Source: Novibacillus thermophilus (lineage in GTDB: Bacteria > Bacillota > Bacilli > Thermoactinomycetales > Novibacillaceae). Taken from it: a stretch of DNA of 64,000 nt. Made by a program: the position numbers and the translations under genes. Shown here in pieces: positions 37,094 to 48,740 of this stretch (position 1 is its first letter; each line of letters opens with the position of its first letter). The stretch covers positions 3,565,226-3,629,225 of the forward strand of contig NZ_CP019699.1 of assembly GCF_002005165.1 (NCBI RefSeq). Reading direction: 5' to 3'. A model generated the notes under the pieces. The model had not been told where the DNA came from and searched no databases. It was given only the letters and a program-made list of their open reading frames with translations.

Positions 37094-37870
37094 TTGAAGC
37101 GATTGCCCTTCCAACAAATTGCGAGCAAGTGGCTGAAAACCTACATCATGTCGCAAGATGACGAATTGTCACGTTATTTGCCGCAAACGGCTCGGTGGCA
37201 CCCAAATGTTTTGTTTAAGATGCTCAAACAGTTTGGCTCTGTCTATTTGAAGCCCGATAAAGGAGGTGGCGGGGCCGGCATCATCCGCGTCAAACTGACG
37301 GACTCCCACCGTTATGAAGTGCGCTACGGCATAAGGCGCCAGGTCATTGTCGGTGAAACGACCTTAATCTCTTATTTACGGAGACGCATGCAACCGCACA
37401 AACGTTACTTAATACAACAAGGCATTCGCCTGGCACACGTTGACGGGCGCCCGTTTGACATACGCGTCGTCCTTCAAAAGCCCCGCGACCAGTGGATTGT
37501 GATGGGGATGGCGGCCAAGGTAGCGGCCAAGAAAAAAATTGTCACCAACCGGGCAAACGGCGGCATCGCCGCCACGGTGCCAAAGGTGCTCCAGGCTGGT
37601 TTTGGGTGGCGCGACGAACACGTCCGCCTCGTTGAACACGTATTAAACAGGATCGCGTTACGCACGGCAGCCGTTCTGTCGACCCGGTTTCCCGGTTTGC
37701 GCGTCCTCGGATTGGATGTCGGCATAGACGTCCGGGGCAACGTATGGATTTTTGAAGTGAACACGAGGCCCCAATTCCGCTTGTTCCAGCAGACCGACCC
37801 CGTCCGCTACCGACAGATCGTGCGGAACCAGCGTCAAATTGTAGCCGACGGCCGCAAACGGCTCAACTAA
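37094..37870 (+). CDS. YheC/YheD-family ATP-grasp protein
   Basis: A protein of about 258 residues with the ATP-grasp layout of the YheC/D endospore coat-associated family. It has LKPDKGGGGAGIIRV near residue 60, RPFDIRVVLQK near 125, GIAATVP and the metal-binding end WIFEVNTRPQFRLF near 230. Such enzymes join carboxylates to amines with ATP; the substrate is unknown. TTG at 37094 has AAAAGGGG seven bases upstream; an ATG at 37088 and a GTG at 37016 are also in frame. It converges on pepS with a four-base overlap. Confidence 0.8.
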   Translation: MKRLPFQQIASKWLKTYIMSQDDELSRYLPQTARWHPNVLFKMLKQFGSVYLKPDKGGGGAGIIRVKLTDSHRYEVRYGIRRQVIVGETTLISYLRRRMQPHKRYLIQQGIRLAHVDGRPFDIRVVLQKPRDQWIVMGMAAKVAAKKKIVTNRANGGIAATVPKVLQAGFGWRDEHVRLVEHVLNRIALRTAAVLSTRFPGLRVLGLDVGIDVRGNVWIFEVNTRPQFRLFQQTDPVRYRQIVRNQRQIVADGRKRLN

Positions 37871-39108
37871 AAGGCCCAGCGGCCGTTTCTCAAGATAGGT
37901 TCTCGCTCGCCGTCACGTCGTTCGCCGTCGATGTCTAAGTTAGCAGACCCGATCATAAAATCGACGTGGACGAGACTGTCGTTCAGCCCGCGGGCCTCCC
38001 GCTCCGCGCGCGTCATGTTCACCCCGCCTTTTACACCTGACGGGATGGCAAACCCGAGGGCTAAGTGGCACGACGCGTTTTCGTCGTACAACGTGTTGAA
38101 AAACAAAACGCCAGTGTTGGAAATCGGGGAGTCGTGGGGCACTATGGCGACCTCTCCGAGGAAACGGGCGCCTTCGTCCGTTTCCAATAGCTTCTTCAAC
38201 ATCTCACGCCCCTTCGCTGCTGTAAAGTCCACCACTTCCCCGCCTTGAAAAGTGAAAGAAAAGTCTTCAATGAGCACTCCGTTGTAGTTTAACGGTCGAG
38301 TGCTGTACACAGTCCCGTTAACCCCACGCTTGGACGGGACAGTAAACACTTCCTCGGTAGGGATGTTCGGAACAAACGACACACCCGCAGCACTCACAGC
38401 TTTTGCGCTCTTCCATACGTGTTCAGCGGGGAGTTCGACAGTCAAATTCGTTTTGTCGGAAGTGAAATGCAGTTTGGCATACTGTTTCTCGGTCAAGATT
38501 GCAGCCCGAGCCGCGAGATGCTCCACGTGTTCGCGCCACGCTTGAATGGGGTCTTGCCGATTGACGCGTGTCACCTCAAAGATGTACTCCCACAGTTTTC
38601 CCTCGCGTTCAGATGGCGGCAAGTTCGGAAAAACGCTCGCTGCCCACGCCCGTGTCGGAAACGACACCATCGACCAACTGATTTTGTCCTCAATGGCGTA
38701 ACGTTTGAATGCTCTCATGGCCGCCGCTCTCGTCTGATTGACCACGGACACGCGATCGGGATGTGCGTCGCGAATGAGGCGGGGATTAGGAGCGTACACC
38801 TGCAGCAATGCGGCGCCGTTTTCTGCCATCTCTACGTACCCTTTCGCTTTCCACATCGGGAACTCTCCCAGCCCCTCTTCTGGCTGTTTCAAGTATTTCA
38901 GCCGCATGAGTGCCTCGTCGCAGTAATCGACGTACACCTCGCGCACGCCTCTTTCGTATGCCTTCTCTACCAGTTTGTGAACAAAGGACGCCGCGCTGAC
39001 CGGAGCTTGAACAATCATCCGTTGACCTGGCTGCACGTTGACGCCGACGCTTAAAGCGATTTCAGCGTAGTTGTCAAACAGCTTTTGAAATTGTTCCTGT
39101 TCCTCCAT
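37867..39108 (-). CDS. Aminopeptidase PepS/AmpS (family M29)
   Basis: A 413-residue cytosolic metallo-aminopeptidase releasing N-terminal residues from peptides. Family M29 features include the N-terminal YAEIALSVGVNVQPGQ, the metal ligand region FSFTFQGGEVVDFTA near 275 and the conserved IVPHDSPISNTGVLFFNTLYDENASCHLALG near 325-355 with HVDFMIGS near 388. ATG at 39108 has AAAGGAGG upstream; a longer frame reaches into the purA terminator and is rejected. Confidence 0.93.
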   Translation of the reverse strand: MEEQEQFQKLFDNYAEIALSVGVNVQPGQRMIVQAPVSAASFVHKLVEKAYERGVREVYVDYCDEALMRLKYLKQPEEGLGEFPMWKAKGYVEMAENGAALLQVYAPNPRLIRDAHPDRVSVVNQTRAAAMRAFKRYAIEDKISWSMVSFPTRAWAASVFPNLPPSEREGKLWEYIFEVTRVNRQDPIQAWREHVEHLAARAAILTEKQYAKLHFTSDKTNLTVELPAEHVWKSAKAVSAAGVSFVPNIPTEEVFTVPSKRGVNGTVYSTRPLNYNGVLIEDFSFTFQGGEVVDFTAAKGREMLKKLLETDEGARFLGEVAIVPHDSPISNTGVLFFNTLYDENASCHLALGFAIPSGVKGGVNMTRAEREARGLNDSLVHVDFMIGSANLDIDGERRDGEREPILRNGRWAF

Positions 39109-39171
39109 CTCGTTCCTCCTTTTAGTAATAAAAAAGACAGCCGTTACTGTAAAAGAATCCACGTCATTATA

Positions 39172-39207
39172 ACAAAAAACCACTGAGAGTGTCCCATTTC
39201 TCAGTGG
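39172..39207 (-). terminator. Rho-independent terminator of purA
   Basis: ccactgaga (39180-39188) pairs with tctcagtgg (39199-39207). Read on the minus strand the stem is followed by ttttttg, a classic terminator 36 bases after the purA stop. Confidence 0.85.
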
Positions 39208-39243
39208 ATACGCATGTTAGCGAAGTCAGCGCAATCTGACGGT

Positions 39244-40559
<1,316 letters not shown>

Positions 40560-40614
40560 TCAATGACAAGGTAGAACACCATCAGTTTAGCAATGGAAGG
40601 ACTCGATGTCAATT

Positions 40615-40660
40615 TAAAGGCGAACAATACACAAATACGATATCTCTTTTGTTCGTATTC
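40615..40660. promoter_or_regulatory. Paired PurR boxes upstream of purA
   Basis: CGAACAAT (40621-40628, in an AAAGG context) and the inverted TTGTTCG (40649-40655) face each other about 20 bases apart. That is the layout of Bacillus PurR boxes (core CGAACWWT). A third copy, ttgttcgtattc, recurs exactly at 40543-40554 near the ribosome site. PurR would repress purA when purines are plentiful. The rest of 40530-40892 shows no gene. Confidence 0.7.
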
Positions 40661-40892
40661 TTTTTTCAGAGTAGCCGTGCCTGCCCCGCTGCGGCACCGG
40701 CAATTGAAAAAATTGTGTGACGTACTGCAGAAGGGAATGCCTTAAGATCTTCCAAAAAAGTGACTGTTCGAAGCCACTGCCTCCAAAGTTGATGTTTCAC
40801 TGTCTTAAGCCCCCTCTCCCGTTACGAAAATGGCGCTACGTGTTGCCGATGCCGCAACCTTTCTCCTATTTTCTGAGAACGCTGCTGTCACG

Positions 40893-42254
40893 TCAGGGGG
40901 CTACCGCCTCCGGCACAGGTGTGTGCGTCTTGTCTAAACTGACAAATTTATTGTAGTTTTTCAAAAAGACGAGTTCCACTTTACCGACCGGGCCGTTCCG
41001 CTGTTTGCCAATAATAATTTCAATAATATTTTGCTTGTCCGTTTCCGGGTTGTAGTAATCTTCACGGTACAAAAAGGCGACGATGTCGGCATCTTGTTCA
41101 ATGGACCCGGACTCCCGCAGGTCGGACAAGAGGGGGCGCTTGTCTTGACGCTGTTCGACGCTGCGACTCAACTGGGACAGTGCAATCACCGGGCAGTCGA
41201 GCTCCCGGGCAAGAGCTTTTAACGACCGGGAAATCTCGGAAATTTCCTGTTGGCGGTTTTCCCGCTGACTCCGGTTGTTAATGAGCTGCAAGTAATCAAT
41301 CAGCACCAGGCCGATCCCCCGTTCGGCTTTTAACCTGCGACATTTGCCGCGTATGTCGTACACCGTCGTTCCCGGTGAATCGTCGATGTAAATCGGGGCC
41401 TCCGCAAGAGACCCGATTGCCATCGTCAACTTTTCCCAGTCTTCGTCCTCCATCATACCCGTGCGGAACTTGTGGGAGTCGATGTTGCTCTCTGCACACA
41501 ACATGCGCTGGACGAGCTGGGACGCAGACATCTCCAAACTGAAAATCGCCACGGGTAGCCGGGAACGGGCGGCCACGTTTTGCGCGATGTTGAGGGCGAA
41601 AGCTGTTTTGCCGACGCTGGGCCGCGCAGCAACGATAATTAAATCTGACTTTTGGAATCCCGACGTCATTCGGTCGAGGTCGGGGTATCCTGAAGGAATC
41701 CCACTAATTTGACCTTGATTGGCGTGTAACTTCTCAATGCGTTCGAACGCTTCCAGCAACACGTCCTTAATCGGAATGAACGTATCGCTCGTCCTCCGTT
41801 CGCTTATGGACAAAATGCGGTTTTCTGCGTCGGCAATGATTTCAGACACGTCTTCTGTTTCCGCGTATCCCTTGCTGGCGATATGGGTTGCCGTCTGAAT
41901 CAGTTTGCGCAGCAACGCTTTTTCTTCGATGATGTGGGCGTAATACTCTACGTTAGCTGCACTCGGAACGGCATTGGCCAAATCAGTCAAATACGTAACG
42001 CCGCCCACTTCCTCTAGCAACTGGCGATCTTTCAATTCGGCCGTAATTGTGACTAAATCAACGGGCTCGCCCCTTTCCGCCAAGTCCAGCATGACACGAA
42101 ACAGGCGCTGGTGGGATTGGCGGTAAAAGTCCTCAGGCACTACGATTTCAGCTGCACTGTAAAGCGCCTCTCTCTCTAATAAGACAGCGCCGAGCACGGC
42201 TTGTTCCGCTTCAATGTTTTGCGGCGGAACACGCTCCAGAAACAAGTCACTCAT
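40893..42254 (-). CDS. dnaB: Replicative DNA helicase
   Basis: A 453-residue hexameric helicase that opens the replication fork (named DnaC in B. subtilis). The N-terminal domain begins VPPQNIEAEQAVLGAVL. The RecA-like domain has Walker A ARPSVGKTAFALN near residue 210, Walker B LVLIDYLQLI near 315 and the DnaB motif RESGSIEQDADIVAFLYR near 385. No intein interrupts it. It follows rplI by 37 bases on the same strand, as in other Bacillales. Confidence 0.97.
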   Translation of the reverse strand: MSDLFLERVPPQNIEAEQAVLGAVLLEREALYSAAEIVVPEDFYRQSHQRLFRVMLDLAERGEPVDLVTITAELKDRQLLEEVGGVTYLTDLANAVPSAANVEYYAHIIEEKALLRKLIQTATHIASKGYAETEDVSEIIADAENRILSISERRTSDTFIPIKDVLLEAFERIEKLHANQGQISGIPSGYPDLDRMTSGFQKSDLIIVAARPSVGKTAFALNIAQNVAARSRLPVAIFSLEMSASQLVQRMLCAESNIDSHKFRTGMMEDEDWEKLTMAIGSLAEAPIYIDDSPGTTVYDIRGKCRRLKAERGIGLVLIDYLQLINNRSQRENRQQEISEISRSLKALARELDCPVIALSQLSRSVEQRQDKRPLLSDLRESGSIEQDADIVAFLYREDYYNPETDKQNIIEIIIGKQRNGPVGKVELVFLKNYNKFVSLDKTHTPVPEAVAP

Positions 42255-42291
42255 GATGTGTCACCTTCATCCATCGATCTCCTTGTGCGCG

Positions 42292-42735
42292 TTACGCTTC
42301 GACGACGTGGACGTTGAGGGTTGCGGTAATTTTCGGCCGCAACTTAATTTCAACACGTGTCACACCGAGAGTGCGAATCGGTTCTTTTAGCTGAATGTTC
42401 TTTTTGTCGACGCGAATGTTCTCCTTCATCAGCTGTTCACTGATCTGTTTCGACGTCACCGCACCGAACAAGCGGCCGTTTTCACCTGCTTTAGCTGGAA
42501 TTTTTAAGTCCAGTTGCTCAAGGCGTTCTTTTAACGCCCGGGCCTGGTCGTCTGCCATTTTTTCCTTTTTCTCCTGTTGCCGTTTCTCGGCTTCCAGCGC
42601 GTTCACATTGCCCCGTGTGGCTTCAACGGCCAGTCCCTTAGGCAATAAGTAATTGCGCGCGTAACCGTCTGCCACTTCTTTGATTTCTCCCTTTTTCCCC
42701 TTTCCTTTGACGTCTTGCCGAAAAATGACCTTCAT
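42292..42735 (-). CDS. rplI: 50S ribosomal protein L9
   Basis: A 147-residue ribosomal protein. It has the N-terminal rRNA-binding domain [36 protein letters not shown], a long Lys/Glu-rich connecting helix (about 45-78) and the C-terminal domain with [12 protein letters not shown]. It overlaps the end of gdpP by four bases, the arrangement usual in Bacillales. Confidence 0.97.
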   Translation of the reverse strand: MKVIFRQDVKGKGKKGEIKEVADGYARNYLLPKGLAVEATRGNVNALEAEKRQQEKKEKMADDQARALKERLEQLDLKIPAKAGENGRLFGAVTSKQISEQLMKENIRVDKKNIQLKEPIRTLGVTRVEIKLRPKITATLNVHVVEA

Positions 42736-44693
42736 TCAGTCGTCTCTCCTTTCTCATTCAATTGTTCTAATACGTGTAACAGCTGTTCTTTCGCTTCTTC
42801 CAGTGAAATGCCGGTCAACTGGGCCGCGGCATTTGTCAGGTGGCCGCCGCCGCCCAACTCCTCCATCACGATTTGCACGTTAATAGAGCCGAGAGAACGG
42901 GCGCTTATAGACACTGTCTCAGCGTCGCGCCGCCCAATGGCGAACGACGCCTCAATACCGGTCATATTCAGCAGCGTATCAGCAGACTGGGCGATGAGCA
43001 CTTGATCGTACGTTTCGTCTTCTTCGCCTACCGCCACCGCAATGCTGTCAAAGTAGATTTCCGTGTGTCGAACAATTTCTGCCCGCTTCACAAACATGCC
43101 GAAGTCTTCTTTTAACATGGTCTGCACTAACCCCGGATCAGCTCCGTGCTGCCGCAAAAATGAAGCCGCTTCAAACGTGCGGGAACCCGTGCGGAAGGCG
43201 AAGCTTTTCGTATCGACGACGATGCCCGCAAGCAAAGCTGTCGCCTCTAGTCTATTCATGGAAAGCCGCTCTGTCTGGTACTGCAGCAATTCCGCCACAA
43301 GTTCACACGTAGAAGAAGCATACGGCTCCATGTACACCAGTACCGGATCTTCTACAAACTCTTCACTGCGGCGGTGGTGGTCGATGATGACGACACGCGT
43401 CGACTTCTGCAAGAGCTTCGGCTCTATCGTCATCGACGGCCGGTGGGTGTCGACGACGACGACGAGTGTACGCTGTTCACAAAGGGACAGTGCCTGTTCC
43501 CCTGAAACGATCACTTCGTTTAAGTGGTCGTCTTCTTCAATCATCGCCGTCAAGTTTGAGATGGAAGGATTTTCTCCGTTTAATACGATGTAAGCGTCTT
43601 TTCCCTGCAAGTCCGCCGCCTTCCACACACCGATGGCGGCACCGACGGAATCCATGTCCGGGTTTTCGTGCCCCATGATGAGGACGCGCTCACTTTCGCG
43701 GATGAGGTTGCGCAAGGCGTGTGAAATGACGCGGGCTCTCACCCTCGTTCGCTTCTCCACTGCGTTCGTTTTCCCACCGTAAAACGTCATCCGGTCTCCC
43801 TTTTTGACCGCTGCCTGGTCTCCGCCGCGTCCGAGCGCCACGTCGAGGCAACCTTGCGCCATCCGGGCGCGTTCAAAGAGAGTCCCCGTGTAGCTCCCGA
43901 TTCCGATACTGAGTGTAATCGGAATCTTGTTTTCTTTCGTCATTTCCCGGACAGTGTCGAGGATGTCAAATTTCGATTTCTCCAGCACTTCCAACGTCTT
44001 GCGATGAAAAATCATAAAAAACTTGTCGCCGTAACGCCGCAGTAAAATGTCGTGGGCGTTCGCCCACTCTGTGATCGCCCCCGTGACGTTCGTCTGCAAA
44101 AGTGTTCGACTCTGGTCGTCCATTTCCTGTGTCACGTCCTCCAAATTATCCAAGTGCAAAATGCCGAACACGATCTGTTCGTCCCGGTACGTTTGTTCTA
44201 AATGGCGCCACTCCGTGACGTCAGTTAAATAAATTAACCGCTCATCCGGGTTTGCCTGCATCAGGTAAATGCGCTTACCGAGGGGGATATCTAAAGGCTG
44301 CTCTGTTTCATCCCAGTCTTTTAATGCGGGAAAACATTCGACCAGCTCTTTCCCGATGAGGTGTTCTTCGCCGACAATCCGGGCGACAAACGGATTGTGC
44401 CACTCAATGCGCCTGTTTTCGTCGTAAAGCAGCATCCCGATAGGAAGGTGTTGGATAGTGTCCGCTCCCGTTTTCTTCACTCGGTAGGACAGAGTCTCCA
44501 CATACTGGGTAAACTCACGTTTAAACGACTTTTCCGCGTACAGCAAGTAGTACGCCAAAAAAACTAGCACACTCAGCCCCAACAGGCCGTACAGCCAATG
44601 TTCAAGGGAAAGGAGGGCAATTAACGTGACACAAAAGACGAGGATCACCACAACGTGATACCCGTGCCACCGTTTCAGCAAAAACTTCGGCAT
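42732..44693 (-). CDS. gdpP: Cyclic-di-AMP phosphodiesterase
   Basis: A 653-residue membrane enzyme that hydrolyses c-di-AMP to pApA and so controls potassium and cell-wall homeostasis. Two transmembrane helices (about 13-50) are followed by a PAS-like domain (85-150), a degenerate GGDEF domain in which the signature reads RRYGDKF (175-300), and the DHH/DHHA1 catalytic part with [26 protein letters not shown] and the C-terminal [11 protein letters not shown]. It sits between yybS and rplI. Confidence 0.97.
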   Translation of the reverse strand: MPKFLLKRWHGYHVVVILVFCVTLIALLSLEHWLYGLLGLSVLVFLAYYLLYAEKSFKREFTQYVETLSYRVKKTGADTIQHLPIGMLLYDENRRIEWHNPFVARIVGEEHLIGKELVECFPALKDWDETEQPLDIPLGKRIYLMQANPDERLIYLTDVTEWRHLEQTYRDEQIVFGILHLDNLEDVTQEMDDQSRTLLQTNVTGAITEWANAHDILLRRYGDKFFMIFHRKTLEVLEKSKFDILDTVREMTKENKIPITLSIGIGSYTGTLFERARMAQGCLDVALGRGGDQAAVKKGDRMTFYGGKTNAVEKRTRVRARVISHALRNLIRESERVLIMGHENPDMDSVGAAIGVWKAADLQGKDAYIVLNGENPSISNLTAMIEEDDHLNEVIVSGEQALSLCEQRTLVVVVDTHRPSMTIEPKLLQKSTRVVIIDHHRRSEEFVEDPVLVYMEPYASSTCELVAELLQYQTERLSMNRLEATALLAGIVVDTKSFAFRTGSRTFEAASFLRQHGADPGLVQTMLKEDFGMFVKRAEIVRHTEIYFDSIAVAVGEEDETYDQVLIAQSADTLLNMTGIEASFAIGRRDAETVSISARSLGSINVQIVMEELGGGGHLTNAAAQLTGISLEEAKEQLLHVLEQLNEKGETTE

Positions 44694-44781
44694 TCATTCC
44701 AACCCCTCATGATGACGAGATCCATAGGGTTACACCAGGGCGTGATACTCGTTTTCTCCCTTAAGTGTTTCGGCAGTAGAA

Positions 44782-45729
44782 TTAGCGCTTTTGCAATCTG
44801 TCGCGAAAGCGAAAACCGATATCTAGCATGCCGAGAAACGACAAGGGAACAAAAAAGAACAACATGATAAAAATGAATAGCGGCAAAAACAAGAGGACGA
44901 CCAACCAAAACCACGCGTCTAGCGGACGGAGCCATCGCTGCACCAATGCCGCCAAGAACGACAGAGCTTGCACAACAAACAACAGGGTGATTAACCAGTT
45001 TGCCGTCACGGCCACGGAATACCAGTACGACCCGATCTCTGTCAAAAGCATCACAACGACACTGACAATATACCACGCCAGCAAGCTGCGGGGAAAATGC
45101 CACTCTTGAAAAGGCGGAAGTTTGACGGTCGGAACTTCCAGACGGCGCAACACGACCCTGCCAATGGCGTGATTGACGAGGGCCGTACTGCCGGCCATGA
45201 CGATAAAAACGGCTGGCAACAGGGAGACGACCGTCTCCCGGACGACATTCAACTCCCTTTCGTTCACGGCAATTCCCATCTCATCCCAAATCTCCGTGTA
45301 CACGGCCATCGTCTGCTCCCACTGTCGCTCTAGTATGGACCCGAGGTGAAAGTCAAACGACACACTCAACAGTAATAAAGCCAGGGAAATCCCGGCAAGC
45401 AGTGTGACCGTACCCGTCAGCAGTAACCCTCGAACACTCCGGCGTTTGGAGTGGTGAAACTGGCCCATCCCCCAACCGGCTCCGGCAGCGACGAAAGAGG
45501 CTAACAACCACAGTAGCCCGAACAGCGCGCCTAAAGCGGCTGAGATGCAAGCGAAAACAGCGCCGGCTTTACGCGTATGTTTGGCAGTGTACACGAGTGC
45601 CGGCAAGGGAAGCAGCATCAAACTTATAAACGATAAGGGGGTAAAGATGGAAACAAACAGTAAAAGTACGTGTATGAGAGAACCGATAATTCCGTCAGTG
45701 AGAGGAGATCTCTCCGACAAACACGTCAC
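44782..45729 (-). CDS. yybS: DUF2232 membrane protein YybS
   Basis: A 315-residue protein with about eight transmembrane helices and a loop of 30-40 residues containing an ERQWEQTMAVYTEIWDEMG stretch. Members of this family lie between the rpsR operon and gdpP throughout Bacillales; B. subtilis YybS is one. The biochemical role is not known. Its start overlaps the stop of the MazG-like gene by four bases, so the two are likely cotranscribed. Confidence 0.9.
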   Translation of the reverse strand: MTCLSERSPLTDGIIGSLIHVLLLFVSIFTPLSFISLMLLPLPALVYTAKHTRKAGAVFACISAALGALFGLLWLLASFVAAGAGWGMGQFHHSKRRSVRGLLLTGTVTLLAGISLALLLLSVSFDFHLGSILERQWEQTMAVYTEIWDEMGIAVNERELNVVRETVVSLLPAVFIVMAGSTALVNHAIGRVVLRRLEVPTVKLPPFQEWHFPRSLLAWYIVSVVVMLLTEIGSYWYSVAVTANWLITLLFVVQALSFLAALVQRWLRPLDAWFWLVVLLFLPLFIFIMLFFFVPLSFLGMLDIGFRFRDRLQKR

Positions 45730-46040
45730 CTCTTATTCAAGTATTCATCCAAGGCGGAAAGGTCGCCGTACCACTCTTCCATTTGGTGACCATCTCGCAC
45801 GTTTTCGCGCAGTTTTTTCAAAACGGCACTTTCCAGGTCCCGAAACGAAAAACCGATGCGCCGCGCCATGACGTATACCGCTACAGTCAAACTTGCGAGG
45901 CAATCGATGGCCCGTTCGTATTTGCCATGCATCATATAGCGGTAAAGACCAGCTACTTGATCTAGTATCTCACTCTTGAGCCATTCTAGTACTTTTAGAT
46001 TTTTGGCAATGTGCATGCCTTTTTCCCGGGGACGCTCCAT
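45726..46040 (-). CDS. Small MazG-like protein
   Basis: A 104-residue, mostly helical protein. It resembles the short MazG-like proteins of Firmicutes, with MHIAKNLKVLEWLKSEILDQVAGLYRYM at the start and HQMEEWYGDLSALDEYL at the end. The EExxE-type metal-binding glutamates of active MazG pyrophosphohydrolases are not clearly present. ATG at 46040 has AAGGAG upstream; an inner ATG at 46016 is possible. It overlaps yybS. Confidence 0.65.
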   Translation of the reverse strand: MERPREKGMHIAKNLKVLEWLKSEILDQVAGLYRYMMHGKYERAIDCLASLTVAVYVMARRIGFSFRDLESAVLKKLRENVRDGHQMEEWYGDLSALDEYLNKR

Positions 46041-46141
46041 TTGCTCTTCGCTCCTTCACCTTTAACCCTATATATGTATTTCCACGCGCTTCAACAGATT
46101 CCCTCCCTGGGCCGAAAAAAAGCGTTCCACTATGTAAACGT

Positions 46142-46165
46142 AAAGGGCACCGTCCGATGCCCTTT
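46142..46165 (-). terminator. Terminator of the rpsF-ssb-rpsR operon
   Basis: aaagggca (46142-46149) and tgcccttt (46158-46165) form a perfect eight-base stem. On the minus strand it is followed by a T-containing tail, 11 bases beyond the rpsR stop. Confidence 0.75.
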
Positions 46166-46175
46166 CGCTGTCCTC

Positions 46176-46403
46176 TTATTCAGTTGTGTACGGCAGCAAC
46201 GCCATTTGACGGGCCCGTTTGATGGCACGAGTCAACTGGCGCTGGTACTTGGAAGACGTTCCAGTTACCCGCCGTGGCAAAATTTTGCCCCGTTCGCTGA
46301 TAAACTTCTTCAACAGTTCGACATCTTTATAGTCGATGTAGTCAATGTTGTTCACGGTAAAGTAACACACTTTACGGCGCTTGTTTCCGCGTCGACGAGC
46401 CAT
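46176..46403 (-). CDS. rpsR: 30S ribosomal protein S18
   Basis: A 75-residue basic ribosomal protein. It begins [18 protein letters not shown] and carries the [35 protein letters not shown] core that binds the S6 protein and 16S rRNA. ATG at 46403 has AAAGGAGGGG upstream. It is last in the rpsF-ssb-rpsR operon and is followed by a terminator. Confidence 0.97.
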   Translation of the reverse strand: MARRRGNKRRKVCYFTVNNIDYIDYKDVELLKKFISERGKILPRRVTGTSSKYQRQLTRAIKRARQMALLPYTTE

Positions 46404-46432
46404 GTCACCCCTCCTTTGCACAAGGTGTTTCA

Positions 46433-46855
46433 CTAAAAGGGCAAGTCATCATCCGAAATGTCAATCGTTTCACCGTCTTGGGCAAAGGGGTCGTCCGCGC
46501 TGGAATCCGATTCAGGACGTCCTTCTTGACGCGATCCAGCAGGTTCCAGAAACCGGACGTCTTCTGCGACGACTTCGGCTACCGTCACTCGCCGCCCTTC
46601 ACTGTTGTCAAACGAACGGATCTGCAGACGTCCGTCTACACCGGCTAACCGCCCTTTTTTCAAGTAGTTGGCGCACAATTCCGCCAGCTGTCTCCACGCG
46701 ACGATGCGAATGAAATCCGTTTCCCGGTTCCCCTGCTGGTTCGTATACCGCCGATCCACTGCCAGTGTAAACGTCACGACGGCAATGCCGTTTGGCGTGT
46801 AACGCAGTTCTGGATCGCGGGTTAGACGTCCGATCAACACCACACGATTGAGCAC
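46433..46855 (-). CDS. ssb: Single-stranded DNA-binding protein
   Basis: A 140-residue SSB. The OB-fold (1-105) starts [23 protein letters not shown] and has the [21 protein letters not shown] strand-helix. A short acidic linker leads to the conserved C-terminal tip DDDLPF, which recruits repair and replication partners. The tail is shorter than in B. subtilis SsbA (172 residues). It lies between rpsF and rpsR, the standard order. Confidence 0.97.
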   Translation of the reverse strand: MLNRVVLIGRLTRDPELRYTPNGIAVVTFTLAVDRRYTNQQGNRETDFIRIVAWRQLAELCANYLKKGRLAGVDGRLQIRSFDNSEGRRVTVAEVVAEDVRFLEPAGSRQEGRPESDSSADDPFAQDGETIDISDDDLPF

Positions 46856-46892
46856 AGACTTCCCCTCCCAATGAATGTTCTGTCTTGTCCCT

Positions 46893-47195
46893 TTACTCTT
46901 TACGGTCTTTCGTCATGTTGACAATTAAGTGACGCACATAACGGTCATCAATTTTAATGACGCGATCCAACTCGTTGACAACGTCCGGGTTCTCCGCTTC
47001 AAAGTTGACAACTTGGTAAATGCCTTCGCGCAAATTGTTAATTTCGTACGCTAAGCGGCGTTTTCCCATCTCTTTAATTTCTCCTAGTTTGCCACCGTTG
47101 TCTGTGACGGTTTGCTTGAGCTTTTCTTTCGCCGCTTCTAGTTCCTCCTCCTCTAAATTCGGAGGGTAAATGACCATGAGTTCGTAATGTGCCAA
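46893..47195 (-). CDS. rpsF: 30S ribosomal protein S6
   Basis: A 100-residue ribosomal protein. It starts [26 protein letters not shown], has the [25 protein letters not shown] strands and ends with a charged tail. It pairs with S18. It opens the rpsF-ssb-rpsR operon, with 37 bases to ssb. Confidence 0.97.
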   Translation of the reverse strand: MAHYELMVIYPPNLEEEELEAAKEKLKQTVTDNGGKLGEIKEMGKRRLAYEINNLREGIYQVVNFEAENPDVVNELDRVIKIDDRYVRHLIVNMTKDRKE

Positions 47196-47334
47196 GACGT
47201 TCGCACCTCCTTTTGGACTGACGGTCCCACCTGTTGGCGAGCTGGGACAAGGAGCGAGTGATACAATTCTCGCATTCCTGTATTATATCAAACTCCGTGA
47301 TTCCCTGACAAGCGATCGGAACACGACGCATCGA

Positions 47335-48432
47335 TTACACGTTGAAGCGGAAGTGCATGACGTCACCGTCTTGTACGACGTAGTCTTTGCCTTCCAGGCG
47401 CAGCAATCCCATTTCCCGCGCTCGCCCCATCGAACCGGCCTGCACAAGCTGTTCGTAGCCCACGACTTCGGCGCGAATAAATCCCCGTTCAAAATCAGAG
47501 TGAATCACACCGGCGGCTTGCGGCGCTTTCGTTCCTTTCTTAATCGTCCAAGCGCGTACTTCCTTTTCTCCGGCAGTGAAGTACGTCGCCAGCCCGAGGA
47601 GGGAATAAGCCGCGCGAATGAGGCGATCTAGACCCGCCTCTTCCAGTCCGAGCTCTTTTAAAAACAACGCCCTGTCTTCTCCCTCAAGCTCCGCGATTTC
47701 CGCTTCCACTTTCCCGCTGATGACGACCACGTCAGCCCCTTCGCGGGCGGCGTACGTTTGAACTTCCCGCACGAGGGGATTGGCGCTTCCCCGCCCCACA
47801 TCACTTTCGTTGACATTGGCCACGTATAACACCGGCTTTAACGTCAATAAGTGTAGATCGCACAATAAAAGTTGTTCTTCCTCAGAAAATGTCAACTGCC
47901 TTGCCGGCTGTTCTCGTTCAAACGCCTCTTTGATTCGCTCCAACATCGCCTGTTCAATGCGGTACCGTTTCTCCCCAGTTTTCAGCTGGCGGCTGACCCG
48001 CTGCAATCTCTTTTCGACCGTTTCCAGATCTGCGAGGATGAGTTCCAAATTAATCGTTTCGATGTCTTGAATCGGGTCGACACTCCCTGAAACGTGGGTG
48101 ACGTTTTCGTCGTCAAAACACCGTACGACGTGGGCGATGGCGTCCACTTCACGGATATGGGACAAAAACTGGTTACCCAATCCTTCTCCCTGACTGGCGC
48201 CTTTAACTAACCCGGCTATGTCGACGAATTGAAAAGCGGTAGGGACGACTCGTTCCGGATTGACAATCTCGGCTAGTTTAGACAACCTCGGATCCGGTAC
48301 TTCTACAACCCCGACGTTCGGGTCAATCGTACAAAACGGGTAGTTCGCCGATTCGGCACCTGCTTGCGTGATCGCATTGAACAACGTCGACTTTCCTACG
48401 TTTGGCAATCCAACGATTCCGCATGAAAGCAT
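47335..48432 (-). CDS. ychF: Redox-regulated ATPase YchF
   Basis: A 365-residue Obg-family NTPase that prefers ATP and binds ribosomes. It has the P-loop [15 protein letters not shown] (8-22), [24 protein letters not shown] near 70-93, an ATP-type NVNE in place of NKxD (ADVNE-like YVANVNES near 207) and a C-terminal TGS domain ending [10 protein letters not shown]. Position upstream of rpsF matches B. subtilis yyaF. Confidence 0.97.
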   Translation of the reverse strand: MLSCGIVGLPNVGKSTLFNAITQAGAESANYPFCTIDPNVGVVEVPDPRLSKLAEIVNPERVVPTAFQFVDIAGLVKGASQGEGLGNQFLSHIREVDAIAHVVRCFDDENVTHVSGSVDPIQDIETINLELILADLETVEKRLQRVSRQLKTGEKRYRIEQAMLERIKEAFEREQPARQLTFSEEEQLLLCDLHLLTLKPVLYVANVNESDVGRGSANPLVREVQTYAAREGADVVVISGKVEAEIAELEGEDRALFLKELGLEEAGLDRLIRAAYSLLGLATYFTAGEKEVRAWTIKKGTKAPQAAGVIHSDFERGFIRAEVVGYEQLVQAGSMGRAREMGLLRLEGKDYVVQDGDVMHFRFNV

Positions 48433-48451
48433 GTATCCAACTCCATTCTAC

Positions 48452-48682
48452 TTAAACATCGCCGTTCGTCGACTCCTGTTCAGCCGCTGGTACGAGCACT
48501 TTTTTTAACCGTTTTTCAAAGCGAGACCGCGGCATGAGCACACTGTGTCCACAACCGGTACACTTGATGCGGATATCCATCCCCATGCGAATGACCTTCC
48601 AAGCGTTCGTTCCACACGGGTGAGGTTTTTTCATCTGGACGACATCTCCGAGGGCAAATCGTTTTCTTTCCACTTCTATCAC
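48452..48682 (-). CDS. DUF951 family protein
   Basis: A 76-residue small protein. It contains LGDVVQMKKPHPCGTNAWKVIRMGMDIRIKCTGCGHSVLMPR, with the cysteine cluster C-x(17-20)-CTGCG that could bind zinc. The family is found next to ychF across Bacilli and has no proven role. GTG at 48682 is the start, and the stop lies 19 bases before ychF. Confidence 0.92.
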   Translation of the reverse strand: MIEVERKRFALGDVVQMKKPHPCGTNAWKVIRMGMDIRIKCTGCGHSVLMPRSRFEKRLKKVLVPAAEQESTNGDV

Positions 48683-48740
48683 GTCCGTCTCGCCTGTTTT
48701 TGCCTCATTATAGGGTGATCGACTTGGAATATCAAGCTTT

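Noticed and set aside
45726..46040. Active MazG nucleotide pyrophosphohydrolase
   Set aside because: Similarity is to short MazG-like proteins, but the catalytic glutamate motif is not clear, so activity is not claimed.
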